DNA of 64,000 nt from Pseudomonas violetae (GTDB lineage: Bacteria; Pseudomonadota; Gammaproteobacteria; Pseudomonadales; Pseudomonadaceae). The notes under the pieces are model-generated. The model did no database searches. It had not been told where the DNA came from and was given only the letters and a program-made list of their open reading frames with translations. The stretch spans positions 114,052 to 178,051 of the forward strand of contig NZ_JAKNRW010000009.1 of assembly GCF_023072615.1 (NCBI RefSeq), in the 5' to 3' direction. A program made the position numbers and the translations under genes. Positions 37,314 to 49,326 of the stretch are shown in pieces (the stretch's first letter is position 1; each line of letters starts with the position of its first letter).

Positions 37314-37994
37314 TCAGCAAACCCAGTTGGCGCGGTCGGGTTGATCCAGGTGCTGTGCAAGATAATGGGCGAATTCGCTGCGGGAAATCGCCCGGGCGCC
37401 GAGACTGTGTAAGTGGTCGGTCGGCATCTGGCAGTCGATCAGCACGAACCCCGAGTCTTTCAGGTGTTGTACCAGTGTGGCAAAGCCAAATTTAGAGGCG
37501 TTGTCGGCGCGACTGAACATCGACTCGCCGAAAAACAGCTGTCCCATCGCCAAGCCATAGAGGCCGCCGACCAACTCGCCCTGGTCCCACACCTCTACCG
37601 AGTGGGCGAAGCCACGCTGGTGCAACTCGAGATAAGCGTCCTGCATCGCAGCGGTGATCCAGGTGCCGTCGGCGTATTCGCGCGGGGCTGCGCAAGCCTG
37701 GATGACTGCAGCGAAATCGTGGTCGAAGGTCACCTGATAGCGCTGTTGACGCAGCAATTTGCTCAGGCTGCGCGAGACATGCAATTCATCGGGAAATAGC
37801 ACTGTACGAGGATCGGGTGACCACCAGAGAATTGGCTGGCCTTCGGAGAACCACGGGAAACACCCATGGCGATAAGCCTGGATCAGGCGATCGGCCGACA
37901 AGTCGCCGCCCGCAGCCAGAAGGCCATTGGGATCGCGCATCGCCCGTTCCAGCGGCGGGAAGGTCAGTGAGTTGCGTTGTAACCAAGTCAGCAT
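37314..37994 (-). CDS. aat: Leucyl/phenylalanyl-tRNA--protein transferase
   Basis: A 226-residue enzyme that adds Leu or Phe to proteins with N-terminal Arg or Lys, creating N-degrons for ClpS/ClpA. The conserved segments are [21 protein letters not shown] near residues 47-67 and [23 protein letters not shown] near 145-170. Length is normal. ATG 37994 begins [19 protein letters not shown]. It is the first gene of the aat-bpt-infA set. The 466-nt gap to divergent ftsK holds no gene. Confidence 0.95.
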   Translation of the reverse strand: MLTWLQRNSLTFPPLERAMRDPNGLLAAGGDLSADRLIQAYRHGCFPWFSEGQPILWWSPDPRTVLFPDELHVSRSLSKLLRQQRYQVTFDHDFAAVIQACAAPREYADGTWITAAMQDAYLELHQRGFAHSVEVWDQGELVGGLYGLAMGQLFFGESMFSRADNASKFGFATLVQHLKDSGFVLIDCQMPTDHLHSLGARAISRSEFAHYLAQHLDQPDRANWVC

Positions 37995-38460
37995 GGCATC
38001 CAGGCTTGCAGTAGGGAGGGCGGTGTCGGGCCGGCTGGCCCGACATCAAGTTTGCCGTCAAACGGCAAAAATGTCGTCGATGTATTTTTTACAGCTGTAC
38101 CGCCTTGTAAGCGATTCAGTAACAGAGGGGGGCGAGTGCAACTTGGCGTGGTGAATGTGGTCGTAGATGAATCGCTCATAAGCCTTTGTCACGAAAGGCA
38201 ATGCATGCTCAAATTGGATCGCAGGTCGCACGCTTTTGACTATGCTTGAAACTGAAGTTGCCAGCATGGCATCGGCGGTACAAACCCGTACAATGCGCGA
38301 CTGTTACATAATATTGAACCTGCACCGTGTTTATAAAATGCGCGATGCAGTGGTAAAAGTAGTCCCGGTTGTGCCTGTCAATTTTTTTGCCTGCCCGGAT
38401 TGGGCAGTTTTATAGTCATTCAACAGATGGACGCGCCACGGGCGCAGGAAAAGTAGCGTT
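37995..38460. other. aat-ftsK divergent intergenic region, no gene
   Basis: A 466-nt region between divergently transcribed aat and ftsK. No gene is supported; a 69-codon minus-strand frame at 38058-38267 has no family evidence. It must hold both promoters. In P. aeruginosa PAO1 a thioredoxin reductase gene (trxB1) lies here, from memory of its gene order; none is present in this window. Confidence 0.6.
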
Positions 38461-40869
38461 TTGAAGAAATCCACCGCAGCACCTAAAACAGTCGTCGTTC
38501 CGCTCTGGCGGCAACAATTGCACTACCGACTCAAGGAAGGTGCGTTGATCGCCATCGGTGCCTTGTGCCTGTTCCTGATGATGGCCTTGCTGACCTACGG
38601 CAGGGACGATCCGGGCTGGAGCCACAACAGCAAGATCGACGACGTACAGAATTTCGGAGGTCCTGCCGGCTCCTACAGCGCCGATATCCTGTTCATGGTG
38701 CTGGGCTACTTCGCCTACATCTTCCCGCTGCTGCTCGCGGTCAAGGCCTACCAGATCTTCCGGCAACGCCATCAGCCGTGGGAATGGAGCGGCTGGCTGT
38801 TCTCCTGGCGCCTGATCGGCCTGGTGTTCCTGGTGCTGTCGGGTGCGGCCCTGGCCCATATCCATTTTCACGCGGCCACCGGTCTACCGGCGGGCGCGGG
38901 GGGCGCGCTGGGCGAGAGCCTCGGTGACTTGGCCCGCAATGCGTTGAACATCCAGGGCAGCACTTTGCTGTTCATCGCCTTGTTTCTGTTCGGTCTGACG
39001 GTGTTCACAGACTTGTCGTGGTTCAAGGTGATGGACGTCACCGGCAAGATTACCCTCGACCTGTTCGAACTGTTCCAAGGCGCTGCCAATCGCTGGTGGG
39101 TCGCTCGTGTGGAGCGCAAGCAACTGGTCGCGCAATTGCGTGAAGTCGATGACCGCGTACATAACGTGGTGGCGCCGACCGTTACCGACAAGCGCGAACA
39201 GGCCAAGGTCAAGGAGCGCCTGATCGAGCGTGAGCAGGCCCTCAGCAAGCACATGTCTGACCGCGAAAAGCAGGTGCCGCCGGTGATTGCCCCCGCGCCG
39301 CCAAAGCCTGCCGCGCCAAGCAAGCGAGTGGAAAAAGAAAAACAGGCGCCGCTGTTTGTCGACAGTGCCGTGGAAGGCACCTTGCCGCCGATCTCGATTC
39401 TCGACCCTGCGGAAAAGAAACAACTCAATTACTCGCCCGAATCCCTGGCTGCAGTTGGCCACTTGCTGGAAATCAAGCTCAAGGAATTTGGCGTCGAAGT
39501 GTCGGTGGATTCGATTCACCCCGGCCCGGTCATTACCCGTTACGAAATCCAGCCGGCGGCTGGCGTGAAGGTCAGTCGCATCTCTAACCTGGCCAAGGAC
39601 CTTGCCCGCTCCCTGGCAGTGACCAGCGTCCGGGTTGTAGAAGTGATTCCGGGCAAGACCACGGTGGGTATCGAGATTCCGAACGAGGACCGCCAGATCG
39701 TGCGCTTCTCCGAAGTGCTCTCGACCCCGGAATACGACAACTTCAAGTCGCCGGTGACCCTGGCCCTGGGCCACGACATTGGTGGCAAGCCGGTGATCAC
39801 CGACTTGGCGAAGATGCCGCATTTGCTGGTGGCCGGTACCACCGGCTCCGGTAAATCCGTGGGCGTGAACGCGATGATCCTGTCGATCCTGTTCAAGTCC
39901 GGCCCGGAAGACGCGAAGCTGATCATGATCGACCCCAAGATGTTGGAGTTGTCGATCTACGAAGGTATTCCGCACCTGCTGTGCCCGGTCGTTACCGACA
40001 TGAAAGACGCGGCTAACGCCCTGCGCTGGAGCGTGGCGGAGATGGAGCGTCGGTACAAGCTGATGGCGAAGATGGGCGTGCGTAACCTGTCGGGCTTCAA
40101 CGCCAAGGTCAAGGAAGCCCAGGACGCTGGCGAGCCGTTGACTGATCCGCTGTACAAGCGCGAAAGCATTCATGATGAAGCACCGCTGTTGACCAAGCTG
40201 CCGACCATCGTCGTGGTGGTCGACGAATTTGCCGACATGATGATGATCGTCGGCAAGAAGGTTGAAGAGCTGATTGCCCGTATCGCCCAGAAAGCCCGTG
40301 CTGCCGGTATCCACCTGATCCTCGCGACCCAGCGTCCGTCGGTTGATGTGATCACGGGTCTGATCAAGGCCAACATTCCGACGCGCATGGCGTTCCAGGT
40401 GTCGAGCAAGATCGACTCGCGGACCATCATCGACCAGGGTGGCGCCGAGCAACTGCTGGGCCATGGTGACATGTTGTACATGCCGCCCGGCACCAGCCTG
40501 CCGATCCGGGTCCACGGCGCTTTCGTATCCGATGACGAGGTTCACCGGGTGGTTGAAGCCTGGAAGCTGCGCGGTGCACCGGAATACAACGATGACATCC
40601 TCGCCGGTGTCGAAGAGGCAGGCAGCGGTTTTGAGAATGGCGGTGGTGGCGGTGATGACGACGCCGAAACCGACGCGCTGTACGACGAAGCAGTGCAGTT
40701 CGTGCTGGAAAGCCGTCGTGCGTCCATTTCTGCGGTTCAGCGCAAGCTGAAGATCGGCTACAACCGCGCTGCGCGCATGATCGAAGCCATGGAGATGGCC
40801 GGGGTCGTGACGTCCATGAACACCAACGGTTCCCGCGAAGTCCTGGCGCCAGGCCCGGTTCGCGACTGA
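38461..40869 (+). CDS. ftsK: DNA translocase FtsK
   Basis: An 802-residue septal DNA pump that coordinates chromosome dimer resolution and division. Four or five N-terminal membrane helices (about 25-190) anchor it to the divisome; a linker with Pro and Lys follows (about 260-300). The motor domain has Walker A GTTGSGKS at 459-466 and Walker B VVDE ending at 589. The C-terminal winged helix (gamma, residues about 735-802) reads KOPS sequences. The start is the TTG at 38461 ([12 protein letters not shown]), supported by AGGAAAAG upstream and by family alignment from memory. The linker is shorter than in E. coli (1329 residues), as in other pseudomonads. Confidence 0.96.
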   Translation: MKKSTAAPKTVVVPLWRQQLHYRLKEGALIAIGALCLFLMMALLTYGRDDPGWSHNSKIDDVQNFGGPAGSYSADILFMVLGYFAYIFPLLLAVKAYQIFRQRHQPWEWSGWLFSWRLIGLVFLVLSGAALAHIHFHAATGLPAGAGGALGESLGDLARNALNIQGSTLLFIALFLFGLTVFTDLSWFKVMDVTGKITLDLFELFQGAANRWWVARVERKQLVAQLREVDDRVHNVVAPTVTDKREQAKVKERLIEREQALSKHMSDREKQVPPVIAPAPPKPAAPSKRVEKEKQAPLFVDSAVEGTLPPISILDPAEKKQLNYSPESLAAVGHLLEIKLKEFGVEVSVDSIHPGPVITRYEIQPAAGVKVSRISNLAKDLARSLAVTSVRVVEVIPGKTTVGIEIPNEDRQIVRFSEVLSTPEYDNFKSPVTLALGHDIGGKPVITDLAKMPHLLVAGTTGSGKSVGVNAMILSILFKSGPEDAKLIMIDPKMLELSIYEGIPHLLCPVVTDMKDAANALRWSVAEMERRYKLMAKMGVRNLSGFNAKVKEAQDAGEPLTDPLYKRESIHDEAPLLTKLPTIVVVVDEFADMMMIVGKKVEELIARIAQKARAAGIHLILATQRPSVDVITGLIKANIPTRMAFQVSSKIDSRTIIDQGGAEQLLGHGDMLYMPPGTSLPIRVHGAFVSDDEVHRVVEAWKLRGAPEYNDDILAGVEEAGSGFENGGGGGDDDAETDALYDEAVQFVLESRRASISAVQRKLKIGYNRAARMIEAMEMAGVVTSMNTNGSREVLAPGPVRD

Positions 40870-40933
40870 TCTGATTTGCAAGGGTGGTGCCCCGGGCGCC
40901 GCCCGCACTCCCACGAATATCAAGAGGACTCCC

Positions 40934-41557
40934 ATGCGTCTTATCCGCATGCTGTTGCTGCCGGTACTGGCTTTGACCACGCTCTCGGCCCACGCCGATG
41001 ACAAGGACGTGGCGCGCCTGACCCAACTCCTGGAAAAATCCCAGACCCTGAGCGCACGCTTCTCCCAGCTGACCCTGGATGGCGGCGGCACCCAATTGCA
41101 GGAAACCGCAGGGCAGATGTCCCTGCAACGCCCTGGCCTGTTCTACTGGCACACTGATGCGCCGCAGGAACAGCTGATGGTATCGGACGGCAAGAAGGTC
41201 TCCCTGTGGGACCCGGACCTGGAACAGGTCACGATCAAGAACCTTGACCAGCGCCTGACCCAGACCCCAGCGCTGCTGTTGTCCGGTGACGTGTCCAAGA
41301 TCAGCCAGAGCTTCGACGTCAGCGCCAAGGAAGCTGGTGGCGTAATCGACTTCACCTTGAAGCCCAAAACCAGGGACACCCTGTTCGACAGTCTGCGCCT
41401 GTCGTTCCGCAATGGCCTGGTCAATGACATGCAACTGATCGACAGCGTCGGCCAGCGCACCAATATCCTGTTCACCGGGGTGAAGGCCAATGAGCCGATC
41501 CCGGCGTCCAAGTTCAAGTTCGACATCCCGAAGGGTGCGGACGTCATCCAGGAATAA
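40934..41557 (+). CDS. lolA: Outer-membrane lipoprotein carrier protein LolA
   Basis: A 207-residue periplasmic chaperone that ferries lipoproteins from the inner membrane LolCDE complex to LolB. A Sec signal peptide spans residues 1-21 (LTTLSAHA). The beta-sheet fold region contains the characteristic [20 protein letters not shown] segment. ATG 40934 is preceded by AAGAGGAC. It follows ftsK by 64 nt, the same order as in E. coli (ftsK-lolA-rarA-serS). Confidence 0.96.
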   Translation: MRLIRMLLLPVLALTTLSAHADDKDVARLTQLLEKSQTLSARFSQLTLDGGGTQLQETAGQMSLQRPGLFYWHTDAPQEQLMVSDGKKVSLWDPDLEQVTIKNLDQRLTQTPALLLSGDVSKISQSFDVSAKEAGGVIDFTLKPKTRDTLFDSLRLSFRNGLVNDMQLIDSVGQRTNILFTGVKANEPIPASKFKFDIPKGADVIQE

Positions 41558-41567
41558 ACCAGGCCCC

Positions 41568-41670
41568 TTGTAGGAGCGAGCTTGCTCGCGATGGTCGTCA
41601 ACGATAATGATGTCAGCCTGACACCCCGCAGTGTTTCGGTATGCATCGCGAGCAAGCTCGCTCCTACAGG
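41568..41670. repeat. Inverted pair of REP elements
   Basis: TAGGAGCGAGCTTGCTCGCGATG and its reverse complement CATCGCGAGCAAGCTCGCTCCTA (about 41568-41597 and 41644-41670) form a BIME doublet between lolA and rarA. Confidence 0.9.
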
Positions 41671-41731
41671 TATTCGGTGTTCAGCAGTTCGAAGTTCTAC
41701 ACCAAGGCCCAGTAAGGTTTCAGAGGTAGTG

Positions 41732-43054
41732 ATGGACCTGTTCAGTAGCGCCCCGATAGCTCAACCCCTGGCCGCCCGCCTGCGCGCGGCCAATCTGGAT
41801 GAGTACGTCGGTCAGGAACATCTGCTGGCTCGCGGCAAGCCTTTGCGCGAAGCCCTGGAGCAGGGTGCGCTGCATTCGATGATTTTCTGGGGGCCGCCGG
41901 GTGTGGGCAAGACCACCCTGGCGCGACTCTTGGCGGAAGTTTCCGACGCGCACTTCGAAACAGTTTCGGCGGTACTGGCCGGGGTGAAGGAAATCCGCCA
42001 GGCAGTGGAAATCGCCAAGCAGCAGGCCGGGCAATACGGCAAGCGCACCATCCTGTTTGTCGATGAAGTGCACCGTTTCAATAAGTCCCAGCAGGATGCA
42101 TTCCTGCCCTACGTCGAAGACGGTACCCTGATCTTCATCGGCGCGACGACTGAAAACCCCTCATTCGAACTCAACAACGCCTTGCTTTCCCGGGCTCGCG
42201 TTTATGTGCTCAAAAGCCTCGACGAAGCGGCCCTGCGCAAACTGGTACAGCGCGCCCTGACCGAAGAACGCGGCCTGGGCAAGCGTCAGCTGACCCTCAG
42301 TGATGAAGGCTTCCAGATGTTGCTGACGGCCGCCGATGGCGATGGCCGGCGCCTGCTCAATCTGCTGGAAAACGCCTCGGACCTCGCCGAAGATAACAGC
42401 GTAATCGGCGTCGATTTGCTTCAGAGCCTGCTCGGTGATACCCGTCGCCGATTCGACAAGGGTGGCGAAGCGTTTTATGACCAGATTTCCGCGCTGCACA
42501 AATCGGTGCGCGGCTCCAGCCCAGATGGTGCGCTGTACTGGTTCGCGCGTATGATCGACGGCGGTTGCGACCCCCTGTACCTGGCCCGGCGCGTGGTGCG
42601 CATGGCCAGCGAAGATATCGGCAATGCTGACCCCCGCGCGCTGAGCTTGTGCCTGGCGGCGTGGGAAGTACAGGAGCGTCTGGGCAGTCCGGAAGGCGAA
42701 CTCGCCGTGGCACAGGCCATCACCTACCTGGCCTGCGCACCAAAAAGCAATGCGGTTTACATGGGCTTCAAGGCCGCCATGCGCAGTGCCACCGAACATG
42801 GCTCCCTGGAAGTGCCTTTGCACTTACGCAATGCACCCACCAAGCTGATGAAACAACTAGGCTATGGCGACGAGTACCGTTATGCCCACGATGAACCAGA
42901 CGCGTACGCCGCCGGCGAAGATTATTTTCCTGAAGCGCTTGAGCCACAACCTTTCTATCAACCGGTGCCTCGGGGCCTGGAGTTGAAGATTGGCGAGAAG
43001 CTCAACCACTTGGCTCAACTTGATCGTCTGAGCCCCAGGCAGCGGAGAAAATAG
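41732..43054 (+). CDS. rarA: Replication-associated recombination protein RarA (MgsA)
   Basis: A 440-residue AAA+ clamp-loader-like ATPase acting at stalled replication forks. Walker A is GPPGVGKT at 54-61 and Walker [11 protein letters not shown] with Asp111-Glu112. The C-terminal MgsA region forms the tetramer. ATG 41732 ([18 protein letters not shown]) follows AGAGGTAG; an in-frame upstream extension runs into REP sequence and is rejected. The stop overlaps the crcB start codon by 1 nt. Confidence 0.96.
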   Translation: MDLFSSAPIAQPLAARLRAANLDEYVGQEHLLARGKPLREALEQGALHSMIFWGPPGVGKTTLARLLAEVSDAHFETVSAVLAGVKEIRQAVEIAKQQAGQYGKRTILFVDEVHRFNKSQQDAFLPYVEDGTLIFIGATTENPSFELNNALLSRARVYVLKSLDEAALRKLVQRALTEERGLGKRQLTLSDEGFQMLLTAADGDGRRLLNLLENASDLAEDNSVIGVDLLQSLLGDTRRRFDKGGEAFYDQISALHKSVRGSSPDGALYWFARMIDGGCDPLYLARRVVRMASEDIGNADPRALSLCLAAWEVQERLGSPEGELAVAQAITYLACAPKSNAVYMGFKAAMRSATEHGSLEVPLHLRNAPTKLMKQLGYGDEYRYAHDEPDAYAAGEDYFPEALEPQPFYQPVPRGLELKIGEKLNHLAQLDRLSPRQRRK

Positions 43055-43428
43055 TGATTCCACTGATTATCGCCGTCTCGATCGGCGGCATCGCCGGCAC
43101 ACTGTTGCGCTTCACCACCGGCAATTGGGTCAACGCAAATTGGCCGCGGCACTTCTATACCGCTACGCTGGCCGTTAATATCGTGGGCTGTCTGCTGATC
43201 GGCGTGTTGTACGGCCTGTTTCTGATACGTCCGGAAGTGCCCATTGAGGTGCGCGCCGGGTTGTTGGTCGGCTTCCTTGGGGGGCTGACGACTTTTTCAT
43301 CCTTTTCACTGGATACCGTGCGCCTGCTGGAAAGCGGGCAAGTGTTGCTAGCCTTGGGCTATGCGGCCATCAGCGTATTCGGCGGGCTGCTCGCCACCTG
43401 GGCCGGCCTGTCCCTGACCAAACTTTGA
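43054..43428 (+). CDS. crcB: Fluoride ion exporter CrcB (Fluc)
   Basis: A 124-residue inner-membrane protein with four helices that works as a dual-topology dimer channel expelling fluoride. The family motifs [15 protein letters not shown] and [20 protein letters not shown] are both present. The start is GTG 43054, overlapping the rarA TAG by 1 nt, with GGAG upstream. No fluoride riboswitch is possible at this position because the gene is embedded in the operon. Confidence 0.95.
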   Translation: MIPLIIAVSIGGIAGTLLRFTTGNWVNANWPRHFYTATLAVNIVGCLLIGVLYGLFLIRPEVPIEVRAGLLVGFLGGLTTFSSFSLDTVRLLESGQVLLALGYAAISVFGGLLATWAGLSLTKL

Positions 43429-43431
43429 TAA

Positions 43432-44724
<1,293 letters not shown>

Positions 44725-46119
44725 ATGGACTATCTGCCGCTGTTTCACAACCTTCGCGGCAGTCGTGTGTTGGTCGTCGGTGGGGGGGAGATTGCCTTGC
44801 GCAAATCCCGCCTGCTGGCCGAAGCCGGTGCTCTGCTGCGAGTGGTTGCACCTGAAATCGAACCGCAACTGCGCGAACTGGTGGCCGGCAGCGGCGGCGA
44901 GTGCATGCTTCGCGGTTACGTCGAGACGGATCTGCACGGTTGCGGGCTGATCATTGCCGCCACCGACGACGAGCCCTTGAACGCACAAGTCTCCGCCGAT
45001 GCCCATCGGCGTTGCGTGCCGGTCAACGTTGTGGATGCGCCTGCACTGTGCAGCGTGATCTTCCCGGCGATCGTTGACCGTTCGCCGTTGGTCATTGCGG
45101 TCTCCAGCGGCGGTGATGCGCCGGTACTGGCGCGGTTGATCCGGGCCAAACTGGAAACCTGGATTCCCTCCACCTACGGCCAACTGGCCGGTCTGGCGGC
45201 GCGTTTTCGCAGCCAGGTCAAAGGACTGTTCCCGGATGTGCAGCAACGCCGGGCGTTCTGGGAAGACGTGTTCCAGGGCCCCATCGCCGATCGGCAACTG
45301 GCCGGGCAGGGCACTGAGGCCGAGCGCCTGCTGCAAGCGAAAATCGACGGTGAAGCCACTGTGGCGACCGGTGAAGTCTATCTGGTGGGCGCAGGCCCGG
45401 GTGATCCGGACCTGCTGACCTTTCGTGCACTGCGCCTGATGCAGCAAGCCGACGTGGTGCTGTACGACCGTCTGGTGGCGCCGGCGATTCTCGACTTATG
45501 CCGCCGCGATGCCGAGCGGGTCTATGTTGGCAAGCGTCGGGCCGATCACGCGGTGCCCCAGGACCAGATCAACCAACAGTTGGTGGACCTTGCCAAGCAA
45601 GGCAAGCGCGTAGTGCGGTTGAAGGGGGGGGATCCGTTCATCTTCGGCCGCGGCGGTGAAGAGATTGAGGAACTGGCGGCCCATGGCATCCCGTTCCAGG
45701 TGGTGCCCGGCATCACGGCTGCCAGTGGTTGCGCCGCTTACGCGGGCATCCCGCTGACGCACCGTGACTACGCGCAGTCAGTACGCTTTGTCACCGGGCA
45801 CCTGAAGGATGGCTCCACCGATCTGCCGTGGGCCGACCTGGTCGCGCCTGCGCAGACCCTGGTGTTCTACATGGGACTGGTGGGCTTGCCGGTCATCTGC
45901 GAACAGCTGATCAGGCATGGCCGCGCTGCGGATACTCCAGCGGCGTTGATCCAGCAGGGCACTACCGTCAATCAGCGGGTGTTTACCGGCACCTTGGCCG
46001 ATCTGCCACGGCTGGTGGCGGAGCATGAAGTACATGCGCCGACCTTGGTGATTGTTGGGGAAGTGGTGCAACTGCGCGAGAAACTGGCGTGGTTTGAAGG
46101 GGCTCAGGCGCAGGTCTAG
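44725..46119 (+). CDS. cysG: Siroheme synthase CysG (trifunctional)
   Basis: A 464-residue enzyme that makes siroheme for sulfite and nitrite reductases. The N-terminal half has the precorrin-2 dehydrogenase/ferrochelatase domain ([20 protein letters not shown]) and the dimerisation region. The C-terminal half is the SAM-dependent uroporphyrinogen III methyltransferase ([19 protein letters not shown] and [16 protein letters not shown]). ATG 44725 abuts the serS stop with no gap. A REP pair follows. Confidence 0.96.
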   Translation: MDYLPLFHNLRGSRVLVVGGGEIALRKSRLLAEAGALLRVVAPEIEPQLRELVAGSGGECMLRGYVETDLHGCGLIIAATDDEPLNAQVSADAHRRCVPVNVVDAPALCSVIFPAIVDRSPLVIAVSSGGDAPVLARLIRAKLETWIPSTYGQLAGLAARFRSQVKGLFPDVQQRRAFWEDVFQGPIADRQLAGQGTEAERLLQAKIDGEATVATGEVYLVGAGPGDPDLLTFRALRLMQQADVVLYDRLVAPAILDLCRRDAERVYVGKRRADHAVPQDQINQQLVDLAKQGKRVVRLKGGDPFIFGRGGEEIEELAAHGIPFQVVPGITAASGCAAYAGIPLTHRDYAQSVRFVTGHLKDGSTDLPWADLVAPAQTLVFYMGLVGLPVICEQLIRHGRAADTPAALIQQGTTVNQRVFTGTLADLPRLVAEHEVHAPTLVIVGEVVQLREKLAWFEGAQAQV

Positions 46120-46136
46120 TTAGACCGAGTCGCCTT

Positions 46137-46231
46137 CTTCGCGGGCAAGCCCGCTCCCACAGGCTTTGTGATGAAGCTGCAATCTACCTCATCACACAAA
46201 CCCCTTTGGGAGCGGGCTTTCCCGCGAAGAT
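46137..46231. repeat. Inverted pair of REP elements
   Basis: REP copies at 46137-46163 and 46205-46231 face each other. The second contains GCTTTCCC in place of GCTTGCCC, a single-base change in the core. They lie downstream of cysG and of the convergent gene. Confidence 0.88.
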
Positions 46232-46253
46232 GTCCTCAAAATCGGCATAAATC

Positions 46254-47255
46254 TCAAGCTTTGCGCCAAACCCCTTTCCCACTCAACCGCCCCCGATCAT
46301 GCCCAGCAGTAAAGTCCTGCACCGGCCCCTTGGGCACAACCCCAGTCGGGTTGATGGTTTTGTGACTGCCGTAGTAGTGATTCTTGATGTGGGTGAAGTC
46401 CACAGTCCCGGCAATCCCCGGCCACTGATACATCTCCCGCAACCAGTTCGACAGATTCGGATAATCGGCAATCCGCCGCAGGTTGCACTTGAAGTGCCCG
46501 TGATACACCGCATCAAAGCGAATCAACGTCGTAAACAATCGAACATCGGCCTCGGTCAGGTACTCACCAACCAGGTAACGATTGGCGCCTAACAGCGATT
46601 CCAGCCGATCCAGCTCCGCAAACACTTCATCAAATGCTTCTTCATAGGCCTGCTGCGAGGTGGCAAAACCTGCGCGATACACACCGTTGTTGACCGCCGG
46701 GTAAATTCTCTCGTTCAGCGCATCGATTTCGCCACGCAGCGCTGCCGGGTAGAAGTCCAGGTCGTTGCCGGTCAAATCATCGAACGCACTGTTGAACATG
46801 CGGATGATCTCCGCCGATTCGTTGCTGACGATACGTTGCTGTTGTTTGTCCCACAGCACTGGCACCGTGACCCGGCCGGTGTAGTTGGCGGTATCGGCGG
46901 TGTAGCGCTGGTGCATGAAATCGAAGTGATCGAGCTTGTCGCCGGTGGAGCCGAGGCTCTGGTCAAAGGTCCAGCCGTTCTCCAGCATTAGCCAACTGAC
47001 CACCGACACATCGATCAGTCCTTCCAGGCCTTTGAGCTTGCGCAGGATCAGCGTGCGATGAGCCCAGGGACAGGCCAGGGAAACGTACAGATGATAACGC
47101 CCGGCTTCAGCGGAAAAACCACCGACTCCGCTGGGACCAGGCTGGCCGTCTTTGGTCACCCAGTTGCGACGTTGCGCCTGCTCGCGCTGGAATGCGCCGT
47201 CTTTGCTGCTTTCGTACCACTGGTCATGCCAGCGGCCTTCGACTAACAAACCCAT
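46254..47255 (-). CDS. Glutathionyl-hydroquinone reductase (omega/xi-class GST, YqjG-like)
   Basis: A 333-residue protein with an N-terminal thioredoxin-like domain and a C-terminal GST helical domain. The active-site motif CPWAH at about residues 62-66 supplies the catalytic Cys. Members reduce glutathionyl-hydroquinones. The C-terminal half carries LLGANRYLVGEYLTEADVRL, typical of the family. ATG 47255 has GGAG at 8-nt spacing; a TTG two codons upstream is less likely. It stands alone, convergent to cysG. Confidence 0.92.
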   Translation of the reverse strand: MGLLVEGRWHDQWYESSKDGAFQREQAQRRNWVTKDGQPGPSGVGGFSAEAGRYHLYVSLACPWAHRTLILRKLKGLEGLIDVSVVSWLMLENGWTFDQSLGSTGDKLDHFDFMHQRYTADTANYTGRVTVPVLWDKQQQRIVSNESAEIIRMFNSAFDDLTGNDLDFYPAALRGEIDALNERIYPAVNNGVYRAGFATSQQAYEEAFDEVFAELDRLESLLGANRYLVGEYLTEADVRLFTTLIRFDAVYHGHFKCNLRRIADYPNLSNWLREMYQWPGIAGTVDFTHIKNHYYGSHKTINPTGVVPKGPVQDFTAGHDRGRLSGKGVWRKA

Positions 47256-47345
47256 GTTCAAGACTCCTCAACCAATAAGCGTTGGAGAGGAGTCTATTCC
47301 GATAGGTTCGAACAAAAAGCGCAAAGGTTGGGCAGTTATGATCGG

Positions 47346-48347
47346 TTAAATCGATCTTTCCCGAGCGTCCCAGTACTGACGGGCCGTTTCGAACGCCTGC
47401 TCCCGGGGTTGGCCGAGGCCGCGCAGGGCCAGGGCCATGGTCGCGATCAGGGCCATTTGCGGATAGCTGTCGACCACGTCGCCACGCCAGACTGCTTTCA
47501 ACTGTTCAGGGTCCAGTGCAGCCGGTTTGACGTGCCGCTGGCTGGACATCTGTGGCCATTCCTCATCCCAGCTTATGCCGCCAGTGGTGCCATAGAGGTG
47601 GCTGTCGGCGTCCGGATTGATCTCGATTTCGCCACCGTCGCCCTTGACCACGATCGCGGTGTCGCCGAGCAGGCCGCTGGCATCACGGTGCACTGCCTGG
47701 TAACCAGGGTGGAAGATGCTTTGCAGGCCACAGCGTGCACCCAGCGGATTGAGAATGCGGGTCAGGGAATGGATCGGCGAACGCAGGCCCAGGGTGTTGC
47801 GCAGGTCGATCATGCGCTGCAGTTGCGGCGCCCAGTCCACCAGCGGCATGAATGCCAGGCCGCTGTTATCCAGTGCGGCGCCAACTTGCTGCCAGTTGCG
47901 GCACAGCGGGATCTGCAACCCTTGCAGCAACTGCTCGCTGTACAGCCGACCGGCCGTGTGCGCGCCGCCACCGTGCATGAAAATTCGCACGCCGTTCTGC
48001 GCCAGGCACTTGGCCGCCAGCAGATACCAGGGTAAGTGGCGCTTTTTGCCGGCGTAGGTCGGCCAGTCCAGATCGACATTCAGTGCCGGTGCCTGCAAGC
48101 GTGCACGCAAGGCTTCGGTGAAGCCGGCCATTTCCTCGGCGCTTTCTTCCTTGTGGCGCAGCAGCATCAGAAACGCACCCAACTGGGTGTCCTCGACTTG
48201 GTCGTCTAGCACCATGCCCATGGCGACCCGTGCTTCGACCCGGGTCAGGTCGCGGGCGCCACGCTTGCCCTTGCCGAGAATCCGCACGAACTGGGCGAAC
48301 GGGTGTTCGGCGGGCGTTTCGAGGGTCAGCGCTGGGTAGTCGGTCAT
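47346..48347 (-). CDS. ybiB: TrpD2/YbiB family protein (anthranilate phosphoribosyltransferase-like)
   Basis: A 333-residue protein of the glycosyltransferase family 3 fold. It resembles anthranilate phosphoribosyltransferase (TrpD) but belongs to the YbiB/TrpD2 group. E. coli YbiB binds nucleic acid and is not a TrpD enzyme. Visible segments are EARVAMGMVLDDQVEDTQLG and HGGGAHTAGRLYSEQLLQGL. The start ATG 48347 overlaps the tusE stop by 4 nt, so it is cotranscribed with the tus genes. Its link with tRNA thiolation is only positional. Confidence 0.88.
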   Translation of the reverse strand: MTDYPALTLETPAEHPFAQFVRILGKGKRGARDLTRVEARVAMGMVLDDQVEDTQLGAFLMLLRHKEESAEEMAGFTEALRARLQAPALNVDLDWPTYAGKKRHLPWYLLAAKCLAQNGVRIFMHGGGAHTAGRLYSEQLLQGLQIPLCRNWQQVGAALDNSGLAFMPLVDWAPQLQRMIDLRNTLGLRSPIHSLTRILNPLGARCGLQSIFHPGYQAVHRDASGLLGDTAIVVKGDGGEIEINPDADSHLYGTTGGISWDEEWPQMSSQRHVKPAALDPEQLKAVWRGDVVDSYPQMALIATMALALRGLGQPREQAFETARQYWDARERSI

Positions 48348-48679
48348 AAGCAATTCGTCGGTTTGGGCAGGCCCGCCAGTTTCGCGGCGAGTTTGGCAGG
48401 GGTGCCTTTGAACAGTCGGTTGAGGTGCAGGCTGTTGCCTTTTTCCGGGCCGAGCTTCAATGCGGTGTACTTGATCAGCGGCCGGGTGGCCGGGGACAGC
48501 TGAAATTCAGCATAAAAGCTGCGCAGCAGTTCAAGGATCTCCCAGTGCTCGGGGCTGAGCTCGATATCTTCGGCAGCGGCGAGGGCGCTGGCCACTTCGG
48601 CGGACCAGTCGCCGAGTTCGACCAGGAAGCCGTCCTTGTCCACTTCGATGGCGCGGGCGCCAACTGTCAGGGCATTCAT
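48344..48679 (-). CDS. tusE: Sulfur relay protein TusE (DsrC-like)
   Basis: A 111-residue DsrC-family protein that takes sulfur from TusBCD and passes it to MnmA. The conserved C-terminal Cys110 (KPTNCL) is the persulfide carrier, next to last as in E. coli TusE (109 residues). The helical core contains WEILELLRSFYAEFQLSP. It overlaps tusB by 4 nt and ybiB by 4 nt, so all are translationally coupled. Confidence 0.93.
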   Translation of the reverse strand: MNALTVGARAIEVDKDGFLVELGDWSAEVASALAAAEDIELSPEHWEILELLRSFYAEFQLSPATRPLIKYTALKLGPEKGNSLHLNRLFKGTPAKLAAKLAGLPKPTNCL

Positions 48680-48969
48680 AGCCAGCTGTTGACCTTGTCG
48701 TAGCGGATCGACAGTTCGACGAAGGCCGGGTAGTCGATGCTGCCGGCCCAGTCTGGAACGCTCACCGCGCGGGCCTGGGCGTCTTCCGCCAGGACGAACA
48801 GTTTCAGGCCGTGCGCACTCAGCGCGTCGAATGGTGCAGTCCCCGGTTGCAGGGCGTACACCGCATCGCCGCTGAGCAGCAGTCCATCGTCGGCACCGAA
48901 GATGCGCAGGCAACTGCTCAGGCGGTCGTCGCCGAACGGGGAATGGGACAACACATGCAAGGTCGACAT
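48676..48969 (-). CDS. tusB: Sulfur relay protein TusB
   Basis: A 97-residue DsrH-family subunit of the TusBCD complex. The N terminus MSTLHVLSHSPFGDDR is typical. A structural role in the hexamer is known from E. coli. It overlaps tusC by 1 nt and tusE by 4 nt. Confidence 0.92.
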   Translation of the reverse strand: MSTLHVLSHSPFGDDRLSSCLRIFGADDGLLLSGDAVYALQPGTAPFDALSAHGLKLFVLAEDAQARAVSVPDWAGSIDYPAFVELSIRYDKVNSWL

Positions 48970-49325
48970 CAGAGGGTAATCACCTGATCGTAACGGTCAA
49001 TAAGTGCGGTGACTTCGTGGGCGGCCAGCCCCTGGGCTTCTTCCAGCGCAAAACTGCTCAGGCCACGGGCGGCGGCACTGTCGGCACAGACGAACAACGC
49101 TTCGACACCGAACATCGGCAGCGCTTGCAGATTGGCACTGAGGTCTTTCTGCTGCAGGGCCTTGGCGTCTTGTCCGGCGGCGAGCTGGAACACCCCGTCA
49201 TCGAGAAACAGCAGGCCGATGGGCAGGTCGAAGGCGCCACCGGCAAGCACGATGTCCAGCGCTTCCCGAGCACTCGGTCCGGACCAGGGCGACTGGCGGC
49301 TGATGATCAATAAGGATTTGGCCAT
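48969..49325 (-). CDS. tusC: Sulfur relay protein TusC
   Basis: A 118-residue DsrF-family subunit of the TusBCD sulfur relay. The N terminus SLLIISRQSPWSGPSAREAL and the LFLDDGVFQLAAGQ segment match the family. It has no catalytic Cys role in E. coli. It lies 1 nt after the tusD stop and overlaps tusB by 1 nt. Confidence 0.92.
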   Translation of the reverse strand: MAKSLLIISRQSPWSGPSAREALDIVLAGGAFDLPIGLLFLDDGVFQLAAGQDAKALQQKDLSANLQALPMFGVEALFVCADSAAARGLSSFALEEAQGLAAHEVTALIDRYDQVITL

Positions 49326-49326
49326 T

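Noticed and set aside
38058..38267. 69-codon minus-strand frame with LTRRYSCKKY that recalls a nitroreductase N terminus
   Set aside because: The motif lies at the wrong end, no domain continues, and there is no ribosome site.
38884..41091. 735-codon minus-strand frame across ftsK
   Set aside because: Antisense shadow of ftsK, Arg/His/Gln-rich.
43040..43054. Fluoride riboswitch for crcB
   Set aside because: crcB starts inside the rarA stop codon and leaves no room for a leader.
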